Shown piece after piece: positions 54,435 to 61,257 of a stretch of 64,000 bases of DNA. The notes below the pieces were generated by a model that did not search any database, was not told where the DNA came from, and was given only the letters and a program-made list of their open reading frames with translations. Where the stretch lies: the IMG/VR virus record IMGVR_UViG_3300005529_000004, positions 1 through 64,000 of that record. One strand, written 5' to 3'. Origin of the DNA: a virus. The position numbers and the translations under genes are program-made. Each line of letters begins with the position of its first letter. Positions within the stretch are counted from its first letter, which is position 1.

Positions 54435-54559
54435 CGCTTCGGTCGCTTCCGCTTCTTGCGCGGGTCTGCGCTGCTGAGCGGCTGGACGTTGCCCGACTGG
54501 TCGATCGACACGTTGGGCAGGTCCTGCACGCTGAAGACGGATGCGGGCGCGTCGGCCAT
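54431..54559 (-). CDS. 42-residue protein, leaderless
   Basis: MADAPASVFSVQDLPN start, basic end (DPRKKRKRPKR). ATG 54559 lies seven bases after a perfect GGTAGACT on the minus strand. Short, unknown. Confidence 0.6.
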   Translation of the reverse strand: MADAPASVFSVQDLPNVSIDQSGNVQPLSSADPRKKRKRPKR

Positions 54560-54566
54560 CACTCGG

Positions 54567-54572
54567 AGTCTA
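54567..54572 (-). promoter_or_regulatory. -10 TAGACT of a leaderless promoter
   Basis: Minus strand CCGGTAGACT, seven bases, ATG 54559. Back-to-back with the plus-strand promoter at 54602. Confidence 0.68.
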
Positions 54573-54601
54573 CCGGCGCTGGCGTGTTCCGCCAGTTCAG
54601 G

Positions 54602-54607
54602 TATGAT
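54602..54607 (+). promoter_or_regulatory. -10 TATGAT of a leaderless promoter
   Basis: CAGGTATGAT, seven bases, ATG 54615. It begins the long overlapping small-gene operon. Confidence 0.65.
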
Positions 54608-54614
54608 TCGGTGC

Positions 54615-54761
54615 ATGAAGCGAAAGGACGGAGCCGAGTTGGGATTCTGCGAGCGCTGCTTCCGTATGCGCTGGCTGCGCGCGTCCTCGGTCACGAAGCG
54701 AGTCGGCGACGTGCCGTATGGCACCTGCACCGGCTGCGAATCGGAAGGGAGCGCTCCATGA
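54615..54761 (+). CDS. Small zinc-ribbon protein
   Basis: 48 residues. LGFCERCFRMRWLRASSVTK and YGTCTGCESE give C-x-x-C...C-x-x-C. Leaderless ATG. ATGA overlap with the next zinc protein. Confidence 0.65.
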   Translation: MKRKDGAELGFCERCFRMRWLRASSVTKRVGDVPYGTCTGCESEGSAP

Positions 54762-55024
54762 GAGCCGACGACTACCCGATGCGCTGCACCGGCTGCGACC
54801 GCTACGTCTACGAGGATGCGGATTCGCCGCCCTGCCCTAACTGCTTCCCTGGTTTGGCGATGACCCGACGCGAGGCGGAGGATGCTGGCCTGTCGGAGGA
54901 GAAGATCGCCGAGGAGTTCGGGCAGGTCGCTGCCCGTAGGCGGGCGCCCGCAGCAGATGACCCAGACGAGTCCCGAGGGACGGAGGGCGCTGCGGGCACT
55001 CGCACTTCTGGAAGGGCCGCATGA
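54758..55024 (+). CDS. Small zinc-ribbon protein
   Basis: 88 residues. MRCTGCDRYVYEDADSPPCP then NCFPG forms a four-cysteine ribbon, followed by a helical EDAGLSEEKIAEEFGQVAAR and a charged tail. ATGA overlaps at both ends. Unknown partner. Confidence 0.65.
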   Translation: MRADDYPMRCTGCDRYVYEDADSPPCPNCFPGLAMTRREAEDAGLSEEKIAEEFGQVAARRRAPAADDPDESRGTEGAAGTRTSGRAA

Positions 55025-55191
55025 GCTTCGGCAAGCGCTGCGAGGACTGCGGCGGCATCGCCGCCATCCACCGCGTCGCGATCAAGAGGAAGCTGCCCAC
55101 ACACAGCCGCTTCATCCGCGAGGCGATCATCGAGTGCTGGGCCTGGTTCTGCGGCGCGTGCTACATGCGCCGGGCGCCGTGGCGCTCGTAG
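55021..55191 (+). CDS. 56-residue zinc-ribbon protein
   Basis: MSFGKRCEDCGGIAAIHRVA at the start and ECWAWFCGACYMRRAP near the end give two C-x-x-C pairs. ATG 55021 overlaps the previous stop, and its end overlaps the next GTG by 13 bases. Confidence 0.6.
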   Translation: MSFGKRCEDCGGIAAIHRVAIKRKLPTHSRFIREAIIECWAWFCGACYMRRAPWRS

Positions 55192-56354
55192 AGTTCATCG
55201 GCGGTCCATTCGACGGCCAGACCGAGCTGGTCCACCCACCTGTGCCCGGTGGGGAGATGCCGGAGCAGCTCGCCTACGTCTACCGGCAGCCGACGATCGC
55301 GGTGCTGCTTCCCGTCGATCGTGAGGAGCCGATCGCGATTCCGGCGAACGCGCTCTTCTACACGCGCATCGAGGCGACCGACCGCGCGTCGGACGGCGCC
55401 GAGATTACCTACTACGCCGCGCTGCACGAGCTGGACTGGGATGAGGAGCCGCTCCAGGTTCACGACGAGCTGATCTTCGAGACGGGATCGCGTGACATGA
55501 CGATGGAGGAGTATGCGGCCGTGCTCGACATCGGGCGGGACCTCGGCCGAAGCTACACCGAGATGAGCGCGCTCGTCGGCGACTCGATCCGTGAGATGGG
55601 CGAGGCGGTTGCCGAGTCCGCTCGCGCGATGCGGCCGATGCAGTTCGCCACCGACATCTTCGGCAACCGGCACCGGGTCGAGAACGACCGGCCGCTGGCG
55701 GGCACGGTGCCTCCTCCCGGCTCGACGCACCTGCCGCCGGAGTCGAGCGACCGGCGCTACTTCGGGTTCGACGTCGCGTCCGCCATCGACAATACGGTGC
55801 CTCCCTACACCGCCGAGCTGCGTGGGCCGGACGGCAACGTCATCGGGACAATCTCGAACATCGAGATGACCACCCGGCTGGGCGAGGCGGTCGAATGCAC
55901 TTTCACGCTGCGACCCGATCAGGCTGCTGTTCTCAGTCCTGGCGACCTGCGCGGCTACTCGATCGCCACGCGTCGAGGCGCCGACGAGCCACGTCGCGAG
56001 ATCGACAACCTACACCTCCAGTCGATTCGAGCCGAGCCGCCGGTGGTTCAGGCGGTTGACCTCGTGGGCGGGCCATACCTGGCAACGGTTCCCGGCCCGA
56101 CCGAGTTCCGGGTCACGGCGCAGCAGGCACCTCCACCGCGCCCGGTCGTCCGCGACGTCTGGCGCGACCCGCGTGCAGGCAACTGGACGGTGCGCTATGC
56201 GGACGGATCGCTGCGGTACGTGAACGACGAGGTGATCGAAGAGCCGAACCGCGAGCTGCTCGACCGCACGCTGGCGGAGATCGGGCTGCGCGTCGGCTAC
56301 ACCGCTGAAGGCTTCGAGACGATCGAGGGCATCGAAGAGGACCCCGGATTCTAG
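55179..56354 (+). CDS. Hypothetical multi-domain protein
   Basis: 391 residues. It opens VEFIGGPFDGQTELV, the GGPxDG segment shared with many small phage proteins and with the product of 59096. A helical middle with MTMEEYAAVLDIGRDLGRSY follows, then beta-rich regions (YTAELRGPDGNVIGTISNIE, DVWRDPRAGNWTVRYADGSL). No enzyme family. GTG 55179 is the first start after the zinc gene in this frame that limits the overlap. Confidence 0.62.
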   Translation: MALVEFIGGPFDGQTELVHPPVPGGEMPEQLAYVYRQPTIAVLLPVDREEPIAIPANALFYTRIEATDRASDGAEITYYAALHELDWDEEPLQVHDELIFETGSRDMTMEEYAAVLDIGRDLGRSYTEMSALVGDSIREMGEAVAESARAMRPMQFATDIFGNRHRVENDRPLAGTVPPPGSTHLPPESSDRRYFGFDVASAIDNTVPPYTAELRGPDGNVIGTISNIEMTTRLGEAVECTFTLRPDQAAVLSPGDLRGYSIATRRGADEPRREIDNLHLQSIRAEPPVVQAVDLVGGPYLATVPGPTEFRVTAQQAPPPRPVVRDVWRDPRAGNWTVRYADGSLRYVNDEVIEEPNRELLDRTLAEIGLRVGYTAEGFETIEGIEEDPGF

Positions 56355-56356
56355 AG

Positions 56357-56424
56357 TGCAAGAACTACCCGTTCGAGGGATGCGGTCCGTCCTCCCCTTC
56401 GGCGATAATCCGGGTATGGAGACC
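56357..56424 (+). promoter_or_regulatory. Repeated promoter cassette, copy 3
   Basis: Same 67 bases as copy 2 (29997-30066, opposite strand): CAAGAACTACCCGTTCGAGG through GATAAT (56404-56409) and CCGGGTATGGAGACC. The leader continues ACAAGGAGGCCACG to ATG 56440. Confidence 0.82.
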
Positions 56425-56439
56425 AACAAGGAGGCCACG

Positions 56440-56751
56440 ATGAACGCACTAAGCGCACCGCTGCCCAGCGCGATCGACCCGAGCTTCCCCGCGAAGAAGA
56501 ACGCGCGGCTAGCCGCACGGCTCGCCTACGCGCGGGAACAAGGCCAGGGCTACCTGACCTGCTCGATCGGCCACGGCAACGCCGTCCACGCCGCGATCAA
56601 GACCACGCGCGGCTGGGGCGGGCACGACCATCCCCGCGCACTCTGCCAGCCGCACTCGCCGCGCTTCTTCGCGGTCGAGCACGACCCGGTCGGCGACGAC
56701 CGCGCGGTCACCTGCCAGCGCTGCTTGGCGGGTCTGGAGAAGCGGTCATGA
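56440..56751 (+). CDS. Small Cys/His-containing protein
   Basis: 103 residues. YLTCSIGHGNAVHAAIK, GGHDHPRALCQPHSPRF and VTCQRCLAGLEKR supply cysteines and histidines for a metal site. It is expressed from promoter cassette copy 3, like the DUF6011-like and zinc/OB proteins, so all three cassette genes encode metal-binding-type proteins. ATG 56440 follows AAGGAGGCCACG. Confidence 0.7.
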   Translation: MNALSAPLPSAIDPSFPAKKNARLAARLAYAREQGQGYLTCSIGHGNAVHAAIKTTRGWGGHDHPRALCQPHSPRFFAVEHDPVGDDRAVTCQRCLAGLEKRS

Positions 56752-57278
56752 CGCGCCACCTCTACTTCGCCTTCGGGATGAACATGGACCCGGAGACGAT
56801 GGACTACCTGCCCGGACCGCCGATCCCGCTCGGCCGCGCCTGCCTGCCCGACTGGGGCTTGCGGATGCGGGCCTTCGCGGACATCGAGGAGGCGCCGGGC
56901 GAGGTCGTCTACGGCGTCCTTTGGGAGCTGACCCCGGAGGCTCTGCTGCGGCTGGATCAGCGCGAGGGCTACCAGCCCGGAGGCTTCGGCATGTACGACC
57001 GCCGCGAGGTCACCGTGCTCGATCGCGACGGCCAGCCCGAGAAGGCGATCGTCTACTTCATGACGGATCGCTCGCGCGAATGGACGCAGCGACCGGCATC
57101 GGAGCACTACCTCGGCATGCTCCGCCAGGGCTACGCGCACTTCGGCCACGGGCCGGAGGCGGTCGCCTCGATGGAGAAGGCGCAGGCCGATGCCACTCCG
57201 CCCCGGACATTCTGGGACGACTTTCACGACCACTACCCGGATGGCCTTGCGCGCCACCCGGACGCAGAGGAGGACTGA
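56748..57278 (+). CDS. Gamma-glutamylcyclotransferase-like (AIG2/GGCT) protein
   Basis: 176 residues. YFAFGMNMDPETM is the (Y)xxYGSNL-type phosphate-binding loop; EVVYGVLWELTPEALLRLDQ followed by REGYQPGGFGMYDR holds the catalytic Glu and the closing aromatic pattern of GGCT folds. Such enzymes cyclise gamma-glutamylamines. Phage members are common but of unknown purpose; a T4 relative (Alt-like inhibitors aside) is not established. ATGA overlap with the previous gene. Confidence 0.8.
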   Translation: MTRHLYFAFGMNMDPETMDYLPGPPIPLGRACLPDWGLRMRAFADIEEAPGEVVYGVLWELTPEALLRLDQREGYQPGGFGMYDRREVTVLDRDGQPEKAIVYFMTDRSREWTQRPASEHYLGMLRQGYAHFGHGPEAVASMEKAQADATPPRTFWDDFHDHYPDGLARHPDAEED

Positions 57279-57514
57279 TGAGCAAGATCGTAGACCTGGC
57301 CCAGCGGCGCTTGAAGCGCAAACTGCTGAGCGACGACACGCGGCGCCTGCGCCGTCTGATCGCCGCGCTGAAGGAGGCGGGCGACCGCGCGCACCACGTC
57401 GCCCGTCGCGCCGAGGCGCAAGGCGCCACCGAAGGCGCTCGCTACGAGCGGGAGCTGGCGGATGACCTGTTCGCCATCGCCTCGATGCTCGAAGAGGAGC
57501 TGGTGGGCCGATGA
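57278..57514 (+). CDS. Small helical protein
   Basis: 78 residues, all helix (SKIVDLAQRRLKRKLLSDDT, RYERELADDLFAIASMLEEE). TGATG overlap upstream, ATGA overlap downstream. Unknown. Confidence 0.62.
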   Translation: MSKIVDLAQRRLKRKLLSDDTRRLRRLIAALKEAGDRAHHVARRAEAQGATEGARYERELADDLFAIASMLEEELVGR

Positions 57515-57705
57515 AGGCGTACCAACGGACCATCCGGCGGATCGCCGCCGAGCTAGGCTTCACCGTCGAGGAGGGCAAGAAGCACCTCCGCATCATGGAC
57601 GGAGAGGAGCTGGTTGCAGTCGCGCCGCGATCCTGGACCGAGCGGGGTCGCGGCCACAAGAATCTGGTGGCGGCGCTGCGACGCGCCGCCGAGAGGAGGT
57701 CGTGA
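57511..57705 (+). CDS. HicA-like small protein
   Basis: 64 residues. MKAYQRTIRRIAAELGFTVE, EGKKHLRIMDGEELVAVAPR and RGHKNLVAALRRAAER fit the dsRBD-like fold of HicA mRNA interferases (helix, beta with a His, helix). No HicB-like antitoxin gene follows, so a solitary phage version with another task is likely. Confidence 0.5.
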   Translation: MKAYQRTIRRIAAELGFTVEEGKKHLRIMDGEELVAVAPRSWTERGRGHKNLVAALRRAAERRS

Positions 57706-57848
57706 TGGTCTGCCCGGTCTGCGGGAAGGAAGTCCGGCTCACGAAGGCGGGCAAGGTCGGCGCTCACAAGCGGTTCCGGCCGTGGGGCAGGTCCGGCAGC
57801 GGGATGCCGTCGCGCAGCCGCTGCGAGGGCACCGGGAGGAAGCCGTGA
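57705..57848 (+). CDS. 47-residue zinc protein
   Basis: MVCPVCGKEVRLTKAGKVGA with a downstream HKRFRP and SRCEGTGR: C-x-x-C plus H and C. TGATG and GTGA overlaps. Unknown function. Confidence 0.6.
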   Translation: MVCPVCGKEVRLTKAGKVGAHKRFRPWGRSGSGMPSRSRCEGTGRKP

Positions 57849-58309
57849 AGGACACGCTTGGAGTCGAGGTCGGCAGCCGCTGGATCATCTGGCGTGGCGT
57901 TCGCCGCGTCGAGGAGTTCGCCGAGCTGCCGCACAAGGGACCGGGCCTGTACGTCCGGGCCGTGCGAGAAGGCAACCACCCGGAGACCGGCAAGCCCCAC
58001 AAGCCGCACTGGACGGACTGGTTCCCCTTGCGGGCACTCGTCTCGCACGGTGAGCCGCTGGCCGAGGGCGCCGAGGCGCCGAAGGAGCCGGTGCGCTCGT
58101 CGCTGGCCGACGCGATCAAGGCCGAGATGCCGAAGGTCAGCAAGAGGCCGATGACGCCGAAGCGCCGCGCGCAGAACCGCGTCACGTCCCTGCGCTACAA
58201 GATCAAGCATCCCGAGAAGCACGGACGCTCGAAGTGGTCGAAGGCCGAGGTGCAGGAGCTGGCGAACGACCTGGCGGAGGCCGAGGCCGAGCTGGAGGCG
58301 CTGCGCTGA
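57845..58309 (+). CDS. Hypothetical protein with charged helical tail
   Basis: 154 residues. The N-terminal half is beta-rich (GSRWIIWRGVRRVEEFAELP, KPHWTDWFPLRALVSHGEPL); the C-terminal half is a basic coiled coil (TPKRRAQNRVTSLRYKIKHP, ELANDLAEAEAELEALR). GTGA overlap upstream and TGATG downstream. Confidence 0.62.
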   Translation: MKDTLGVEVGSRWIIWRGVRRVEEFAELPHKGPGLYVRAVREGNHPETGKPHKPHWTDWFPLRALVSHGEPLAEGAEAPKEPVRSSLADAIKAEMPKVSKRPMTPKRRAQNRVTSLRYKIKHPEKHGRSKWSKAEVQELANDLAEAEAELEALR

Positions 58310-58575
58310 TGCCACGCCCGGCCGGGACGATGCTGGTCGTGCTGGAAGGCGGGCCTCCCGAGTGGGATGGCAAGCACACCGCGATCTCGAAGACCGGCGG
58401 CGGCGAGATGGAGCGCTGGTGCCACACGGCCGACGCCGCCTACGTCTGGCGCCGGACCGAGCGCACGCGCGAGGTCGAGGTTGAACATGAGCGCCGTTCA
58501 GGTATTGTGCGACTCATGGAGGAAGCGACCATCTACGAGGCAGTCGGCTACCGGGAGGATCATCCCCGTGCCTAG
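58309..58575 (+). CDS. Hypothetical protein with internal -10-like element
   Basis: 88 residues (GTMLVVLEGGPPEWDGKHTA, GGEMERWCHTADAAYVWRRT). At 58503-58508 TATTGT is followed by seven bases and an in-frame ATG (58516), so a 19-residue C-terminal peptide could also be made leaderlessly. The gene shares seven codons of DNA with the next gene. Confidence 0.58.
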   Translation: MPRPAGTMLVVLEGGPPEWDGKHTAISKTGGGEMERWCHTADAAYVWRRTERTREVEVEHERRSGIVRLMEEATIYEAVGYREDHPRA

Positions 58576-58966
58576 ACCGCGCCAGGCACGCCGGGCGACC
58601 TTCGTCAACGCGGGCAAGCCGCGCCGAGAGCGCACGCGCCTGGGCACGCAGCTCAAGCCGCAGCGCAAGCTGCCGGGCGGGATCACCCGGAAGTGGACAC
58701 GCTACGACCTGCTCACGAACCAGGGCCGCTGGTGGGTTGATCGCCACGGCGTTTGGCACGACGTCACGAAGATCGACCGCGACTATCAGGAAGCGCTCCT
58801 GCACTACTTCCGGGTCAACGCTTCTCGGCTGCAGCTCGGCTGGCTCTTCAACCGGCCCATCTACCCGTACCGCGACGATTTCGAGGAGATGGAGTACGCC
58901 GATCCGCAGGAGTGGATCATGGCGCAGCCGCTCGTCAAGGCGCTCGTGGAGGCCCTCGGTGCTTAG
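58568..58966 (+). CDS. Hypothetical protein
   Basis: 132 residues. A basic N terminus (PRPRQARRATFVNAGKPRRE) and an aromatic C-terminal half (NQGRWWVDRHGVWHDVTKID, LGWLFNRPIYPYRDDFEEME). GTG 58568 follows GGGAGGA by nine bases and overlaps the previous gene. No family. Confidence 0.63.
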   Translation: MPRPRQARRATFVNAGKPRRERTRLGTQLKPQRKLPGGITRKWTRYDLLTNQGRWWVDRHGVWHDVTKIDRDYQEALLHYFRVNASRLQLGWLFNRPIYPYRDDFEEMEYADPQEWIMAQPLVKALVEALGA

Positions 58967-59099
58967 ATGGCTCGCCGTGACCCTTGCCGCCTACGCGGTC
59001 GGCGGGCTGTGGCTCGGGACGCAGATGCGCCCGGCCGTTGCCCGCTACGAGAACATGATCGTGCAGAATATCTCCGGCGTCACGTCGGCGCTGCGATGA
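58959..59099 (+). CDS. 46-residue membrane protein
   Basis: MLRWLAVTLAAYAVGGLWLG is one membrane helix, followed by a short outer part (YENMIVQNISGVTSAL). GTG 58959 overlaps the previous gene; ATGA overlap with the next. Confidence 0.55.
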   Translation: MLRWLAVTLAAYAVGGLWLGTQMRPAVARYENMIVQNISGVTSALR

Positions 59100-59587
59100 G
59101 TGTGGTCAAGCACGCCGAGGATTGCTCCTGTCGCGACTGCGTGGCACAGCGGAACGAGCCGGTCACTGAGTCTTGCTCCGCCTGTCGCAAGCGCCGGAAG
59201 TGCAAGATCGACGTGGCGATGTCTCGCGATCCGCTCACCGGCAAGGTGCCATCCTGGGCGCCGCGCTTCTGCTCGGAGTGTCTGCCGCTCTCCGTCGAAG
59301 AGCGCAGGGCGAAGACCGCCGAGGCGAAGACGAAGCGCCGCGAGGAAGAGCCGCCGCTGGCCTGGCCGTGCATCGGAGGTCCGCTTGACGGCAAGTACGC
59401 TGTTCCTCTCGACTTCTACGATTCGCACTGGGCCGATCGAAAGCGCGGTCGCTATGCCGAACACCAGGGCGAGTACGAGATGTACAACGGAGCGAGCGGC
59501 GGCTACAAGCGCATCGGCCACCGTCCGACGATGGTCTTCATCCACCGCTCCCTGCTCAAGCCGATGATCCGGGGACGTGACCGTTGA
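59096..59587 (+). CDS. Zinc-ribbon protein with GGPxDG segment
   Basis: 163 residues. CSCRDCVAQRNEPVTESCSA, CRKRRKCKID and RFCSECLPLS supply eight cysteines for two zinc sites. The C-terminal half has PCIGGPLDGKYAVPLDFYDS and KRIGHRPTMVFIHRS, similar to the start of the product of 55179. Unknown function. It ends in a TTGA overlap. Confidence 0.65.
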   Translation: MSVVKHAEDCSCRDCVAQRNEPVTESCSACRKRRKCKIDVAMSRDPLTGKVPSWAPRFCSECLPLSVEERRAKTAEAKTKRREEEPPLAWPCIGGPLDGKYAVPLDFYDSHWADRKRGRYAEHQGEYEMYNGASGGYKRIGHRPTMVFIHRSLLKPMIRGRDR

Positions 59588-60180
59588 CCGCGCAGCAGTT
59601 CGAGAAGCGCTGGTGGGGCGATGCCTGCTGGACGTACGGCGAGGAGACGAAGCAGCTCACCTACGCGCGGCTCATGGGACTGCGGTGGTACGAGGATCAG
59701 GGGCGCTGGCCGGTCTACGACTTGGCGGGCAGCCGCGTGCTCGACATCGGCGGCGGGCCGGTCTCGATGCTACTCAAGACCACCGGCGGGCGCGAGAAGC
59801 GAGTGGTTGATCCGCTGCCGATCCCGACATGGTGCAAGGCGCGCTACCGGGCGCACGGCATCGTCTACGACCGCGCGCCCGCCGAGGGCTACCGCGCTGA
59901 GGGCACGCCGAGACGGTTCGATGAGGCGTGGATTTACAACTGCCTCCAGCATGTCCGCGACCCGGAGGCGGTCATCGCTACGGCGAGACGTCACGCCCCG
60001 ATCCTGCGCCTGTTCGAGTGGATCGACATCCCGGCGCACGAGGGACACCCGCATGAGTTGTCCGAGCGGCAGCTCGCCATGTGGCTCGGCGGAGACCGCC
60101 GCGCCGGAGGAAGGTCGGAGTGGCTGAACGAGAACGGCTGCGTCGGCCACGCCTACTTCGGCGTCTTCCGCCTGGACTGA
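59584..60180 (+). CDS. SAM-dependent methyltransferase
   Basis: 198 residues. Motif I is RVLDIGGGPVSMLL (SAM loop), and EAWIYNCLQHVRDPEAVIAT is the post-motif strand and helix of class I methylases (the N-C-L-Q-H segment is common in small-molecule or sugar methylases). The substrate is unknown: nucleotide sugar, cell-wall sugar or a small molecule. TTG 59584 is in a TTGA overlap. Near the window end it is followed by capsid genes under separate promoters. Confidence 0.8.
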   Translation: MTAQQFEKRWWGDACWTYGEETKQLTYARLMGLRWYEDQGRWPVYDLAGSRVLDIGGGPVSMLLKTTGGREKRVVDPLPIPTWCKARYRAHGIVYDRAPAEGYRAEGTPRRFDEAWIYNCLQHVRDPEAVIATARRHAPILRLFEWIDIPAHEGHPHELSERQLAMWLGGDRRAGGRSEWLNENGCVGHAYFGVFRLD

Positions 60181-60189
60181 TTCGCGCGG

Positions 60190-60195
60190 TAGTCT
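60190..60195 (+). promoter_or_regulatory. -10-like TAGTCT
   Basis: GCGGTAGTCT ten bases after the methylase stop; no start codon at leaderless distance. It would add a leader of about 70 bases to the scaffold transcript. Confidence 0.4.
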
Positions 60196-60258
60196 AAGCC
60201 CTGCCCGCACCTGGGGCGGTCTCGGCGTGCCTACTTAAGGCGGGACTGACCAGCGGGG

Positions 60259-60264
60259 TAGTGT
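60259..60264 (+). promoter_or_regulatory. -10 TAGTGT of a leaderless promoter (scaffold/capsid)
   Basis: GGGGTAGTGT, eight bases, ATG 60273. It overlaps an alternative in-frame GTG at 60261. Confidence 0.6.
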
Positions 60265-60272
60265 CGTCTGAG

Positions 60273-61220
60273 ATGGCGACGCTCTCGAAGTTGGAGAAGC
60301 TGCTGATCGGTGAGGTCTCCGGTGTGGACTTCGGAGCCAACCTGATCGACGGCTGGATGATCGCGAAGTCGCGTGACGGCGCCGATGCCGACGCGCTCTC
60401 CTTCGTGGTCGGTCCCGAGCAGCCCTGGGTAGTCGGAGAGGCGGAGGCCCGCGTGCGGGCAGCCACCGGCGCCGAGGACGGGCCATCGCCGAAGTACGCC
60501 GCCTGCTTTCTCTGGCAGGATGGCGAGGCCGAGCTGACCGAGGACGGTGTCCCGGCTAGCTACGGCGCGTACAAGTTCCTGGTGGCGGACGTGATCGACG
60601 GCCAGCTCGCGGTCATGCCGAAGGCACTGGAGGCGGTCAAGGACCGGCTCGAAACCTCGTCCCTGACGGACGAGGCGAAGGCCGATGTCGCGAAGACCGT
60701 GTCCGCGCTGGAGGTCGTGACGAAGAGCGCGTCGCAGAGCGCTGGTCAGCAGGACGCTCCCTCGATTCTGGACCGGCTCCGCAAGGTGCTGGACGGAAAG
60801 GACGAGATCGAAATGACGCAGGACGAGCTGAACGCCGCCCTCGACGCCCGCATGGGCGCGCTGGGCGACGAGCTGGTCGAGAAGCTGCGGAAGTCGGTCG
60901 AGGCTCCCTCCGCCGAGGGCGCTCCGGCTGTCGAAGCAGCTCCTGCGGTCGAGCCTGCAGCCACGCCGGAGACCCCGGCCGAGCCGCAGCTCTCGATCGA
61001 GGACGTCACGAAGGCCATCGAGGAGGGCATGAAGCCCTACCACGACATCTTCGAGGCGGTCATCGACCGCGTGGGCAACATCGAGACTGCCCTGGGCATC
61101 GCCGCCCGCAAGAGTCTCGACGGTCAGGAAGGCGAGGCACGCGGCGAGGAGCCGCAGGCCCCGACGACCCAGACCGCCATCGCGAAGGCCCTGCAGGGCC
61201 ACCGGGTGACGCTGCGCTAG
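60273..61220 (+). CDS. Scaffold / prohead core protein
   Basis: 315 residues. EVSGVDFGANLIDGWMIAKS near the N terminus is the EVSxVDxxAN segment that ends prohead-protease domains and begins head scaffolds. YKFLVADVIDGQLAVMPKAL recalls the same region. The remainder is helical and acidic with a Pro/Ala-rich linker (EGAPAVEAAPAVEPAATPE), the composition of scaffolds that fill the prohead and are then cut away. The major capsid gene follows directly. ATG 60273 is placed by the leaderless -10; GTG 60261 is the alternative. The matching protease is encoded 24 kb away (36630). Confidence 0.8.
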   Translation: MATLSKLEKLLIGEVSGVDFGANLIDGWMIAKSRDGADADALSFVVGPEQPWVVGEAEARVRAATGAEDGPSPKYAACFLWQDGEAELTEDGVPASYGAYKFLVADVIDGQLAVMPKALEAVKDRLETSSLTDEAKADVAKTVSALEVVTKSASQSAGQQDAPSILDRLRKVLDGKDEIEMTQDELNAALDARMGALGDELVEKLRKSVEAPSAEGAPAVEAAPAVEPAATPETPAEPQLSIEDVTKAIEEGMKPYHDIFEAVIDRVGNIETALGIAARKSLDGQEGEARGEEPQAPTTQTAIAKALQGHRVTLR

Positions 61221-61257
61221 CGCGCTGCGGACCGGGCAAGGAAAGGAAGGGAACGAA

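Noticed and set aside
58503-58575. A separate 19-residue gene from the TATTGT element at 58503
   Set aside because: It lies in frame inside the gene starting at 58309. Spacing fits the leaderless pattern, but one hexamer inside a coding region can be chance, so it is noted only within that gene.
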